A program made the translations under genes and the position numbers. A stretch of 64,000 bases of DNA from Anarhynchus alexandrinus. Taxonomy: Eukaryota; Chordata; Aves; Charadriiformes; Charadriidae. The notes under the pieces were generated by a model. It searched no databases and was not told where the DNA came from. It saw nothing but the letters and a program-made list of their open reading frames with translations. Positions 1-12,400 of this stretch are shown here, one piece after another; positions within the stretch are counted from its first letter, which is position 1; each line of letters starts with the position of its first letter. The DNA lies in NCBI GenBank assembly GCA_008711295.1, contig VUYV01000036.1, positions 3,965,562 through 4,029,561 on the forward strand. The letters are read 5' to 3'.

Positions 1-3000
1 TCCTATACTAGTAAAGTCATACTCCCAAAGATGCTCTCTCCCTTTGTCAGCTTGTTTTGGTGTCGTGGTCTTGCCCAGGCTCTCATGTACTGAACACCAG
101 CCTGGTCTTTTTTCCACCCGAAAGCAAAATGAGCAAGGCCATTTCTGTGCAAACTCAGTACTAAGTGTACGTTTGTGTGAGGTGTTTTAATAACAGCAGC
201 CCTGGAATGTAAAGATAACACACCCGGCTCTATTTACAGAAGAGGCTGAGGATGTAGCATACATTTGCATATCATTATTGTAATAAGGAAGAGTAACTTT
301 CCATGTCTCCAAGCGCTTCCCTTGCTTCTAGAAGCCGTGAAGAAGGGACACAGCAAACAGGGAGTTTGTCAGGAAAGAGGATCTGATGTAAAGGACATAC
401 ACAAAGAAGGCAGGAGACAACTGAAAACCCAGGGATGGCCATAAGAAAGCTTATTTAAAATTACCTCAGTAATTGTAACAGTGCCACTTGTTGGTATATT
501 GTGTTTCTAGCGGAGATGTTGTTATGAAATTAAGGCAAACACGTTACATTTTTCCTGTTGATCATCCTTATGTTTATTCATACACTGTACAGTAATTTAC
601 TCAAATGTTAACTTCTGGAGTTTCTCACCATAGGGGAATTGGATAGAAGGGAAAAAAGCAGTTATTAGTCCAGGCCTGGCTGTAGATCTTCCCCCCGCCC
701 AATCCAAAATAATTTAAATTAAGCACAAAGCAATCTCCTCTGAAAGGCTGTTCTTGCTGGAGACAGAGACAGGCAGTAACAGGAGCTCTGCTGCTCAGCT
801 GGAAGCCGTTGGGAAGCAAGGGGAGCAGAGAGCTGGTGTAAGGCAGGAGGGTGGCCGGTGGAGCGGTTACTGGGTACCACCAGCACGGGGGGGCAGCAGT
901 GGGGGACCCTTGTGTGGTTGGAAGATACGTCCCTTGCAATGGCCTGGGGCACCTTGCTCTTGTGAAGGAGTCCGGTAAAACATTTTAATTATCTATCTCT
1001 GTGAATATCAGGTTGCTTTAAAAGTCACTTGCTGTACACAATGTAAATCTTGTCATTTGGGGGACGCAGACGTGTTTGCAAAATGACAAGTGTTCAGGGA
1101 GAAGAAGAAAACCCCCACAGGAAGCCAATGGGAACACAAAAGAAGCAAAACCTAGTATCTCTCCCACCAAAACAAAGTGTATTGCTTTGCCTAGGTAAAG
1201 GTTAGCCCTGTGTCCTCCAGAAGGGAAGACTGATGCTTGGCTCACAACAAAACAAATAGAACATTGCAGCCTGTTCGAGTGAATAATTAACTATTCAAAT
1301 TTAAAAACGGCCAAGCAGTCGATGGATGCTAAAATGGGAGCCGTTCTGAATGCACCTGGATTTCCAGGCATACTGTGTTTATTTGGAGAATAGGTTCTTG
1401 TGGTCTGAAGCCAAGTTAATGACACTACCTGACTTTTTTCTCCATTTTAACTTTCCAGTTTAATTGGCAATTTGTGTAACAAACACAGCTAAATCCTTAT
1501 AAAAGCCCAACAGCAACAAGCCGTGTGTCCTGACTAACTGCTGGCTTTATAGTGACTGGTTGCTGTTTTAAAAAGATGCTGAGGAACATATAGGCTGTGG
1601 ATGAGAGACATCCAAGTAACAAGAACCGACTTATGTCTGTAATTGGTCTTGCTTATTCATGCAAAGATTGGTGATGATGCAGGAGGAAATGCTCAAAGGT
1701 CTGGCCTCAAGCTCTTGGTGTCAAAGTTAATGGTGTCGAGCTCCAAGAACACCTTAACAGCCAACCCTAATTGCAAATATGTACTTCTTCTGCCAGGTCC
1801 CAATAGCAATTACAAGGGAGGGGGTTGAGTTCAGTCTTTTTGAGGGCCCTTTTCCAGGAGTTTTCTGGGCTGAAACCTCCCCAGCTCCACTGGCAGAAGG
1901 CTCCTTCACAGCCCCTGGGAACAAGGAACAGCAAAAGGAGCAGACAGAAAAGGCTCACGACAGCCCTAACCATATTTACAGGCAACGAAACATGCAAAGC
2001 CCGGCTGGCATGTCAGGACGGTGATCAGCAGCTCAGTTCAGAGTATTAGTTATTGAGCCTGGTGAGGTCCAGGAGGCTTAGTCATGCAGCAACGTGGTCA
2101 GCTCTGCATCGCTTCAGCCTGTCCCAGACCCACAGGGATTAGGATCACTACGTGGGGATATTCAGAGCAAAATCTGACCACCAGCCAGCCTGCGGGTCGG
2201 TCTCCTCTCCATGAAAATTTCTGTCATGTTTATTCCCTCACCTGTATGCCCCATCCAGCACCGAGGTGGTGAGGGACACTCGGGTAAGAGACATGGCTCC
2301 AGGCCCATTTTTCAACGTAGCCACTGAGCATCAACAGCTAAAAATGGAAAATTTTCAATTAAAACAACAACACAGCATGTGGCATGGTCGGTGAGCCGCA
2401 CTTACATTTGCCCAAGTGTTCTGTCTTGTGACTGATGGGGACCTTTATTGTATAGAAATGAGTTTATCTATAAACAGTCTCTGTTCCTCTTGGAAAGGAT
2501 ACTGTAACTTTCCAAATACTGCTACCCCTGCTTCCCCAAAAAGTCGATTCCTGGCCATGGGTGTGTTGGCTGTTTCAAAATGGTTGCTGTGGCATAAGCT
2601 CACCTCTTTCCACAGCCGCACAAATTATTAATTGGGTAGCTTATTAAGCTTAAAACAGGATCCAGAGTAATTTATAGAACGTGTGAGCTCGTTTCCATAC
2701 ACAGGATGTAGCTGCGCTGTTGATTGATTGACATTTTTCTACCAGCCTTTGTTTTTCAGAGGGTACGAATGTGTTTCTGCAAATGCGGTGGAGGGGAATT
2801 AGCTCTGAATTCCACCATCGAGGCGCCTTTTAACTTTCAGCCCTCTCACGCAGTAAGGAATGGGAGCTGTCACTATTGCGTAAGTTACATTTCTCTTTCT
2901 GCTCTTACGTATGCAAATGCCTAATCCCGTATGTAAAAGCAGTGGTACACAGTAGGCAAAAGTCTTCTTTAGAGACGCGTTGTGGAAGGCTTGGATTACA

Positions 3001-3653
3001 GCCCGGTAAGAACGTTTAATAACAGCAAGCAGCGTTCCCAAATTCCTTTTTCAGAGTTTGCACAAGCAGTAAAAGGAGCTTTAAACTCACGCTGAAAATT
3101 GATACAATTTATTTGTTGATATAGTTACCGTCATCTGCAGTTGTATAATTTATTATCGCCTACCGCTGCTGGGGATAATAAAAGAGTGAGTGGGTTTTGC
3201 GATGTGAGTAAAACATGAGCACAAAATCTCCACTGGAAATACTGAGTCACTTAATAAACATGTAGACCACAAATTCATTGTACATTATTCATTACGCAGG
3301 TTACAGATGGGCCTGAAATAGAGGAGTCTTGCTTAGGTTTGTGCGCGCATCTGCCGGCGCACGCAGGCTCGAGCGAGGAGGAAGGCTGTCCCGCTCTGGA
3401 TCTGACTTCAGCCCCTCTCCAAAGATGGAGGCCAGAGAGAAAGTTTGGGCGCAAGGGACTGTATTGCAGCCACCTCCAGATCGCGGCAGCCCGCAGTTTT
3501 ACGGGTTTTGGCTGATATCCAATGTAAATGTCGTTAAAGACTTCGTTGAAGGACTAGTGACCAGGGGTGTCTGTATTCTTATAAACAATGGATAAGAGAT
3601 CTGAGATATCACGGCTTCTTTTTGACTCTGGTGCCTACCTCCAGTGCCACGGC

Positions 3654-3772
3654 GGCAGCTGGCTGGACCTGTGGAGCCTGGTCTGGCAGAGCCTGGTCTG
3701 GCAGCAAAGCAGGCAGGGNAGTGGCAGCTGGCTGGACCCGTGGAGCCTGGTCTGGCAGCAAAGCAGGCAGGG
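3654..3772. repeat. Short direct repeat around an assembly gap
   Basis: The sequence ggcagctggctggacctgtg ... aagcaggcaggg at 3654-3718 recurs at 3723-3772 with one substitution (cctg against cccg). Within the first copy a 15-base unit (agcctggtctggcag) is itself doubled. An N sits at 3719. Either a small minisatellite or two overlapping contig ends. Confidence 0.85.
3719..3719. other. Assembly gap (N)
   Basis: Single N within a short GC-rich repeat. The true number of repeat units is unknown. Confidence 0.95.
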
Positions 3773-4838
3773 ACAGAGCCCCGGTACATCCGCAGGGTGG
3801 TTTGCCTTAGTTGTGTCGGTGTAACAGCCTGGCACGAGCTGGTCAAACAGCTGGTGGGACCCTCAGCTCTGAGGGACCAATTCTGCCCTGAAGGTAGAGC
3901 CTTCAGGCAGAGCTGGGGCAGCGCTCAGCAGGGTGGAAAAAGTAAGACGCGTGTATTCTCCCCGCAGGAAGCCTGTAGAGCCCTGTGGTCAGGCCAGAGG
4001 TTAGGACTGGTGACTTCAGCACTTATTTTAGACCCCTGAGAGAAGAGAAGCACCTGCAGAGAGAAACGCAGGGGATGCGAGCGCTCTGGTGGTGCACAGC
4101 AGCAGGGACCAGGGACCGGGGGACCAGCCAGCCCCAGAAGCGGCTCTGGGAGCAGGTCCTGCCTCAGAGCTTTAGCCAGAGGAATAAAGGCAGTGCTTTA
4201 CCTCAGGCTTCTTCTCACCTGGTGCACTTGCCTAACCCAAAACAAGCAGCACAACCTGCCTTTTCAGGGCTGGAAACTTGCTCACCTGCTTGCGGGGGGG
4301 CGGAAAAAAAACCCCAAACCTTTGAAGATTACGTGTAGCTGTGCCAACTGGTGACACCTGTCGTAACATGAATAAACTACTAAGAGTTTGCATTTGCCAT
4401 TTGAAGTGCATTTTGTAGGTGAAATACAAGGAAATTGGTGCTTAGTGAAAGCCCAAATGCTAATCCCGCACGTGTTTAGGGGCGGGGGAGGGAATAGGAG
4501 GAATTGTGGGAGATCCATTCTAACCCAGTAAACCCCACTGCTTTGCTCATTTTTTTTCAGCCATGGACCACTCTAAGTATTGACTCCCCTGGGATAAATA
4601 ACCACTTGCAGATTTAGCCATTGTGGCAGAACTGATAGACATCAGCATAATTCCTCCAGACAGAAGATTTTATTTGCTTTCTCATATTTTTGCTGCTGTA
4701 TTAAAAAAGGCCCATTATTGATGATTTCCAGGAAAAGCTCTGCAATCACATTTTTCTTCATTGCATAAACCCCTAGATGTACCTCAATCATTAAACATGT
4801 TTCATCAGTCTCTGGTTTTGGTTTGGTGGTTTTTTGGT

Positions 4839-4860
4839 NNTTTTTTTTTTTTTTTTTTTT
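4839..4860. other. Assembly gap (NN) and poly-T tract
   Basis: Two N followed by about 21 T. Length is uncertain because homopolymers assemble badly. In minus orientation it is a poly-A, which could be the tail of a retroposed sequence, but no retrogene was recognised beside it. Confidence 0.9.
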
Positions 4861-7800
4861 TGCAAATGGCCATGCAGTGCTGCAGTTCAAATCTCTGGAA
4901 AGGCTGCAATTTCCTTGGATCGTCATAACCCTGTTGTAATAAAATAGGCAAAATGCTTAATGGCAACCTTAGTACTATTCTTTGCAGACAGTCATGGTTT
5001 GACATTTAGATGAATGCTCACTCGGCTCACGAACATTCAAGCTCAGGTGCTGAGGCATGGCCACGCGCTCCATCGGCGATCCCTTTGTGCAGTTGTCAGG
5101 GAGCCTACAAAACGCCAGGGCCACCATCTTACCTAGAAACCACATTACAGGCATTCGTATTTTCAGTGCATTTTACACACTTCCCCCACCTCTTGAAAAG
5201 CCACTCTACTCATTTGCAGTTGACAACACATCTATCCAAATTCAATCCCACGGCAGTTTCCTAGGTAACTAGCGCTTTGGCACAGAAACCCTCTGCACGG
5301 CAGGACGAGCCAAAACACCCGTTAGCATTTCCACTTCTTTTCAATCCTTTTGAAACATGTAAAGATACAAAAAAAAACCACTGCAGAAGCATTAAAAAAA
5401 AATAATGAAAACCAAACCAACCAACAAGAAGAAAGCCGATGGCAAGGTATGTTCACCCTCTCTGTTTAACTTTCATCCAGGAGATTCTGCATCCGCCAAA
5501 AATTAGCTCAGATCGGGAGACAAGACCAATCTACGGTCTCAAACCGTTTCTCAAGGGTTGACCTCTTCAGGTTATCTTCATAGATGCCAAACACCTTTCT
5601 AGGCTCTGAGTCATGCCTGTAGTGTGGACGGATATTTCTGAATCATGCTGGGAACTGATAATTTGAGTTCCTGCTCTCCCAGCCCCTCTTACTGTAGCCA
5701 GGTTCCACTGGGGCGTTACAAGGGCTGCAGGGCAAGGATCGTTATCTCCAGGCTATTAGTGGACTTCCAGGAGGCGATTCCTCAGATTGCCTTGTAACAC
5801 TGTCCTGTCCTGTTCAATGCTCCCTCTTTCCTTGCTTGGCTGCAGAGCCGTGATCACTATTGTGGGATCGCACCAGCCCTCATTTCTAGCGCTCTGCACG
5901 TGGCTGCAGCTTGCTTACTGAAGGTTCCTCCATCCATCTCAAGACAGAGAGAGAGAGACTCTGCAGTCACCCCTGTGGGACTGGCGTCTAGAGGACTCTG
6001 GGGGAGGAACATCAACAAGGGAAGGGGCAGGGTGACTCCGGAGTTTGCTCTTGCCGCCTCGCTGTAGGCCAGCGAGCGCAGATGGTTCAGCGGTGCAGTT
6101 GTGGTTATGGCAGCTGTGGTGAGACAGAATGCATTTCCTTGTCTTGCGTGCAAGAAAAAAGCAAGTTCTTGCCCTCGCTTAATATCCACATGCGTTGCAT
6201 TTAGGCACTGGAAAAAAAGCTGGAGCCTGAAGCCGGGATCATATTAGAAGAGAATGGGCTGCAAAGCTACACTGTCAGCCCTCCCTAGCGTTAACATGCG
6301 CACACACACACAGAGCCGATCCCTACAAAAAGGTAATTAAGGCGAGGGGGAAACCTGGGAGTGGCTGGCATAAAATGCCCTAAAGGGGAGGAGTGGGCTC
6401 AGGAATGCACATCTGAAGGGCTTGGTCCAGTGTCAACTTCTGTGAACAAGTCCTGCCGAATCTTGCTCGCATACCCGGGTGAAGCCAACTCGGCAGGCCT
6501 TCGCCAGCCCTGTTCACGAGGAAGCGAGAGGGCTTCACAACTGGAAGCTGTAGCTTGCAGGCAAGGCCCTCCCTTCTCTGCCTGCAATTGTGCTCGTTTG
6601 CTGAAGGGCAGCATGCGTGCATCGGACTGGAGCACAGTTCAAAAAGAAGTAAGTGCTGCCTGCAGCTGTCCTCACTTCAGAGCGTGTTACAGCAGGTTAA
6701 AAGGCTGCTGCAAGCTATGCCAGCCACCAACTTGAGAAGCTTTTCTGGCAGCCAAGCATTGCCAGGACATAAGGATACGGTACTCATGTCCCCTGGAACA
6801 GCCTCTTCTCCAGGAGCTTGGCGGAAAACGCCAGGAGCACCTTCTGTTGAGCTCCTGTGTCTTGCACAGGAGAGGGGGAGCTTCAAGAAGCTGGAGCTGC
6901 AGGGTTAAATGTGGGAAGTTTTGTGCTATGACCCAGTGCGAAGCTGCCACAGGGTGCAGCTGCCCCACCACGCTGGCTAATTTGAGAAGTGGCAGTTTTT
7001 ACAATTGCAGGCTTTTATGCTAGCGATCTTCCAAAGCACTTTATATCAAATGAGCACTTCCCTCATTGCGGTCTAGCAGAACCCCGTTGCTGAAGTGCAG
7101 CTGGTACTAGCAGGGGGCAGCAAAGCATGTTGTCCACTGCTGACCCTCCGAGCTATTCTTCTGGTTGTGCTCTCCTTTCGTATATCCAACAGCTGGGTTA
7201 GAGTCCCAAACTGGGGCTGTGTGTTGTTAGCCCCTCGTGATTTGGGTAGAGAAGCTGTAGCACTGGCCTGAGGGCTCAGCCCTTGCACTGCCGTGCTGTC
7301 CGAGAGCCGGCAGCGGGGCTGTGAGGTTCTCCACGCCAGCTCAGCCTGAGCCCAGATCCCAGCAAACTCGAGTTTTACTCTTTGAGGATGTTGGCGAGCT
7401 GAAGGCATGAAGACTAATCTGTTCATTTGGCAATTTAAATGCCACGGTAGCTATATGGGGCTGCAGAAAACAGTCCTGTGCAGTTCCCTGCTTCAGTTCC
7501 TTCATGGTGGTGAATGGTTTTTTTTATGGCTCAGGTATCAAATTAGACCTTGCTCCCCCAAACCCAGCATGCTTTTTTGTCCGCTCTGACTGAGCAAGAG
7601 CTTTCCTTTTATGCCCTTGTTGACCTTTCTCAGACAGTGGCTAGATGAGCAGTACCTGAGTTTTCAAACCATTTTGGCTGTCAGCACTAATACCTTCTTT
7701 TACCTCCTTAAACAGGTTATCATCAAAGTTTAATAATCCTCCAGCACAAGCGTTCACTGGCTGCAAGAAATTCTCCTGATGTATCTGACTTGTGGCTTAA

Positions 7801-8269
7801 TATGAAAGTAACAAAAGTGTACCGAGGGTACAGCACAGTCTAACCATAAAAGTAGTACTCGGAAAACAAAATGAGGCTTGTCGCTTAACCACACCGTAGC
7901 CTGACATTAATCTGTCAGAGCCGCCACTGCAAATAACGCAGGAATGGGGACAAATGTGCTTTCTTAACGCTCCTTAGTGGAAGTGCACTGATTTGAGTGA
8001 GTTCATAATCACTACTGAATCAGAGAAAAGGGTAGGATGTTAAATATAAGTATTATTTCTTTTTCTGCTTTATGAATTCTCCTTCAAAAACATCTGAGTT
8101 TTGACTGGTTTGAGAGCTTTTATGTGAAACCAGTAGACAGGCACAGCCGGTGATCGCACACCCGGTTTCCCTGCATCCGCGCCTGTACATCCAACACTTG
8201 GAAAAAACCACTACAGCTTTTTTAAATTATTATTATTATTATGGTTTTTAAAAAATCGCACCTAGAAGT

Positions 8270-9480
8270 GCCCAACAAAGCAGGCTGCTGCTTTTCCACA
8301 TCACGAGGGAGATCTTTGCGAGCCCCGGCTCCGAGGCAGGCAGCAGCAAGCTCCGCTCCCCGCCGCAAGCTCTGCTCCCCGCCGGCCTGAGGGGGGCCGG
8401 CCGGGTAACCGGGCGACGGTGTGAAGGCACAGCCGGGCGGGCCTAAAACTTAGGCTTAGCCCGAGACCCGGGAGGAGCTCGGGAGCTGGGCGAAACCCAG
8501 CCCGGCCGGGCGGGAAACCGCTGAGGGGCGAGGGGCCGCCCCCGCCGCCCCGCCACAGGGCTGCCCGCCGCCCGCGGTGCTGAGGCGCCCTCCGGCGGCG
8601 GCAGAGGGGAGCGGCGGGCGGCGGGGCGGGGCAGAGGCCGGCGGTGAGGTACCGGCGGCTCCGTGAGGTACCGGCGGCCCCGTGTGGCACCGGGAGGCCC
8701 GTGTGGCACCGGGCGGCCCCGTGAGGTACGGGCGGCCCCGTGAGGCACCGACAGCGCCGTGAGGTAGCGGCCTCCCGCCTTTCCGCGGGGTGGCTCGCTC
8801 ACCTCAATAACCTATTTGAAGGCTTTTTTTTTGTCCTTTTCCGCTGTTTGCGAGCAGCGGGGCGCTTTCCACTAAATAAATGTCCCTAAGCAGATTTATT
8901 TCGTTAAATACATGGCGTTATTTGGAAGGGTTGGCTGACTAGCGATCGCCCACGGCGGCGGGTCTTCCATCTGGCTGCCCCTCAGCCACCCCCGTCACCG
9001 TCCGGTGCCACCCAGGGCCACCTCAACTGCCACAGCCCACCGCCGCGCGCCGCGGCCGCTCTCCTGACGTGGGCGGCTTCCCAGACGATCCCAGCTTTTG
9101 CTCTTAGTTGTTAAGTCAAAAATAAAAAATGAAGTTCGTCTACGGGCCCGGCAGCGTCCTCTGGTCACGGATGCGGCGGCCTCGGCCGGATGAGCCGCCG
9201 CTGGCTGTCACCTCCGCCGTCGCTGCGCGCCCGCTCGCCGGCCGCCTCCTTGGAGGGAAATTCAGGCTCTGGGCTTTGCGCAGCTGGCACTGCTGCCCGG
9301 CCGCCCTCCTGCTGTGTCTGGGGTTCGCCGTCAGCGCAAGAGCCTCGCTGCGCTGTGAGCAGCGGTCACTTTTTGTTGCAAAAGTGCCCGGAGTCCGGTC
9401 TCGTTGAAATCGGTGGCGAAATTCCCGCGTTCTCCAGCGCAGACGAAGCGAATCCCGAGTCCGTAAAAAATGCACAGCGT
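8270..9480. promoter_or_regulatory. CpG island, probable promoter of unknown transcript
   Basis: About 1.2 kb of GC-rich, CpG-dense sequence inside otherwise AT-rich DNA. It has a GC box (ggggcggggc, 8623-8632) and a CRE-like TGACGT next to GGGCGG (9065-9076). Possible first-exon donors exist in both directions: AGAG then gtgagg at 9560 on plus, and TTGAG then gtgagc at 8802 on minus. CpG islands of this kind usually mark promoters. It sits about 6 kb past the RIMS1 3' end, where KCNQ5 would follow in mammalian gene order, but the KCNQ5 N-terminal sequence is not encoded here. A non-coding RNA promoter or a distal alternative promoter is possible. Confidence 0.65.
8644..8776. repeat. 19-bp GC-rich minisatellite in the CpG island
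   Basis: Seven consecutive units of 18-20 bases with consensus gtgaggtaccggcggcccc. They start at 8644, 8663, 8682, 8701, 8721, 8740 and 8759. Two middle units have gtgtggcacc in place of gtgaggtacc. It explains the repetitive long open frames on the minus strand in this interval. Confidence 0.9.
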
Positions 9481-12400
9481 GTATGAGATATTCAAGTACG
9501 GGGTGGAAAAGAGTGGCCTTAAACTAGCCACGTGCGGATTGAAGAGCAGCCCCAGAGAGGTGAGGTATTCAAAAAACCTCTGCTTTCCTCCATTCGCTCT
9601 CCCTCGCTGAAGAAATGTAAATGTTATCAAATCCAACAGCTACTCTCTGGAGACAACAGATACAGCTCTGAGCTGGTATCAGGCAAACAAGTGATGGGAG
9701 AACAAGGCTAAGATTAGTGCTGCAGGGAGATACCCACCTAAAGAACAAAGGGAGAAGAAGGTTAAGCCCTGAAGAGTGGCTCACTGCCATGGCAACATAT
9801 CTCCTTCTCCTCCTTTACATTCTGGGATTTGTTTTAGGGAATATTTGAATGGCATAACAGAAATCTAACAAAGAAGCCTGCATGTATAGCGGAGCTGAAG
9901 GATTACATAGATAGCACAGCAGTGACTTCAGGTGCATCTAATTTAATTCTGTTTCAAGCTCTCCAACAATAGAAAATGGATGCATGTCTTTTCATGCACA
10001 CGATGGATGAAAAAGGCCTGAGGGTTGGGGATTTTTTTGTATTTTAACATGAATGGTTTAGGAATGCTGGTCTTTTCCGCTGAGAGGCTTGGGAATTAAG
10101 TGAGCTGCTGGCAGCACCGGAGCAGAGCAACTGAGAGCTGAATCCAGGCACCAAACTACACTAAACTTTGCTTCACAGTTTGCAGGAGCAATGACTGGGG
10201 AAAGCGTGAGATGAGGGAATCAGCATTTCATACATTTTGTAGGAGAGCAGATACTGTACTTCAGCTGTCTCCTAAATCTCGGGGCCTTTTTCCTACCAGC
10301 TAAGAAGAAGCAAGAGAGGTCAACAAGCCACTCTTAAGCTGCCTGTGAGAAGCTTGTTGCTACTCCCTATTCCCAGCAATTACAGCCTTTATGTGCCTTT
10401 TGAGACTAGGAACAGGGCAGTTCAAAGATTATTTGTGCCATCAACTTACTTTTCCTCTCCTGGTTAACTCCTAGAGAGTCACCCATCAGAAAGGAAAACA
10501 GTGCATCGTTTCTTTTTGACAAGCCCTGCTGCCGACACACGGTCTGTTTCCAATACTGAAGTAATGACGTTGGGCCAAATCCTTCAGCCCTTCAGGAAGA
10601 TAATCCACGGACAACTGTGAGGCTTTAAGGAGTTGTCCACTCTTCTTTTTGGAGCTGTCAGTCAAAAAGGCAGGAACTAGACAGTTATGCCTCAGGTTTT
10701 TTCCTGGGTTTCCCTCTGTTGTCCCCCCAGGGGAACAGAGGTGCCATTTCCTTCTCTTCCCTCCTCCGCCTCTGTGCTCCCCAAGCCTGCCCTGTCCTCC
10801 ATGGCAACCCCTGTTTCTGACTCATTGGTTTACCCATTACAGAGCACCAGACTTCTTTACCGTCCTCGCCAAGGCTTTATGAGGGCTGATGCAAGATCCC
10901 TCTTCCACAACATAGTTTTTTGAGCTTAAAATTAAATATATCCTTTACATGCCCTTAAAGTTAAGCTCACACTCAATGCACGAGTCAGACCACGTCTGAA
11001 CAGAAAAGCGTGGCCAAGCTGTACATACAAACTGCTCCCTTTTAGGAAAAGCTGCCTCATGTTCAGAAGCTCCGTGGCATTGGTTGCTAGCAGGCATCCA
11101 GCCCTTCTAACCTGTGGTGTGACAGGGACATCTGGGGACTCGTTCTAAATCCAGACTCTTGTTCTGTATTTGATCCACGGACAGCTGCACTCTCAGTCCT
11201 TCGCAATCCTAAGACACTCTTCCATGTGGTTTTGAAGAACTGCCTCTTTATTGCAATTGTCATTATTTTCTTTTGGGTTGCCTGTTTGTTCCTGAGCACT
11301 CAGGAGTTGCTCACGTAGCCTCAGAGTCTGTCGCCGGAAGAAACACAGCACTTTCTAAAACTGGAGGGTGAAGTTCTTGGGCTCCCTCTTGGTTCCTTTT
11401 GCTGCAGGTTTAACAAACAGCAGCTCAAGGATAATGCCGCTCCTGGCTTCTAACAGACTTTGCTTAGTAACTAAATATTTAGAAAACATTTCCCTCCTAG
11501 CCGTCCCTCACCCTCTGCATTACTGAAAATAAGAATTGGTCTTTTTTGCTTCCTGTGTGCTAGTGTAATAGCTTGCATTGTGTGTGGACTCTGTTTCTGC
11601 AGTATGCAAATACAGCTATCAAAACTGATTTTTTTTCTGAGTACACACCGTAACATTTCGTTGAAGTTCTATTTTACAATACTTGCTGGATTTGCAAATC
11701 TTAGATTTTTGGGTCAAACTGCACTACAAGATTTCTTAAACTATCTAGAACTGTCTTACCGATCCTTGTATGAACTTGTTCTAAATGGGATTATTCCATC
11801 TTCTATAATCAGTGCTGTAGCATGTACATGGGCAGCTTTCTTCTGTGGAGACCTGCTGTCAGTCCAGACAACAGTGACTACAGGCAAAGTGGTGGTACTG
11901 GAAATGCAGAGGTGATAGTGCTGCTATACTTCCTGAAGAGAGGAGACTGGGACAGGAGAAATCTTCTGTATGAAAGAATCTTTGTACAGGGGATGGTATA
12001 AACTGAAGAAAACAGCACTGTCCTCCTTAGGTGTGTGTGGCTCAGGGGTTTTTTTTTGGCTGTAGCTGAGATGTAGTGACAAGGTTTTAGTGCTGACAAT
12101 ATTGCTTCCTGATACTTTTCAGTGTGAAAAAGACTTTGAGAGCCAGGACAAGAAGATGGGATCTTATGGCATCCCAGTCTCTCAGGACCTCACAGCTGCT
12201 TTTTCCACATTTACGCTCTGCTCTTTCCGTATCTGTGTGATGTCTCTGAAATAGGGAATTGCACCTACCCCCATTTTATTCATCACAAAATCCAGATGCG
12301 GAGACTGATACCTAGGTTCTCAAAGTCACCCAGAAGCCTATGTCCCACTGATATAAATAAGAAGGAAACGTGAAAAAAGACCCTAAATCTTCACTTAAGT

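Larger units (their letters stand above)
1..8269. other. Intergenic DNA downstream of RIMS1, no gene seen
   Basis: No open frame here has recognisable homology, start context or splice structure. Contents: two assembly gaps (3719; 4839-4840), a CpG-rich spot near 3340-3500, short GA and CA runs near 5945 and 6299, and an ATT trinucleotide run near 8227-8242. Regulatory elements may be present but cannot be shown. Confidence 0.6.

Noticed and set aside
4642..5005. Minus frames with a lysine run across the NN gap
   Set aside because: The Lys run is the poly-T tract read backwards and the gap makes the frame unreliable.
8301..8802. Minus-strand frames of 119 and 129 codons
   Set aside because: They are generated by the 19-bp minisatellite and the GC-rich background, with repeated HGAAGTSR-like units.
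9129..9486. Plus-strand frames of 92 and 98 codons in the CpG island
   Set aside because: GC-rich sequence has few stop codons, so such frames are expected. The translations are Arg/Ala/Pro-rich and show no recognised domain. They do not match the KCNQ5 N-terminus.
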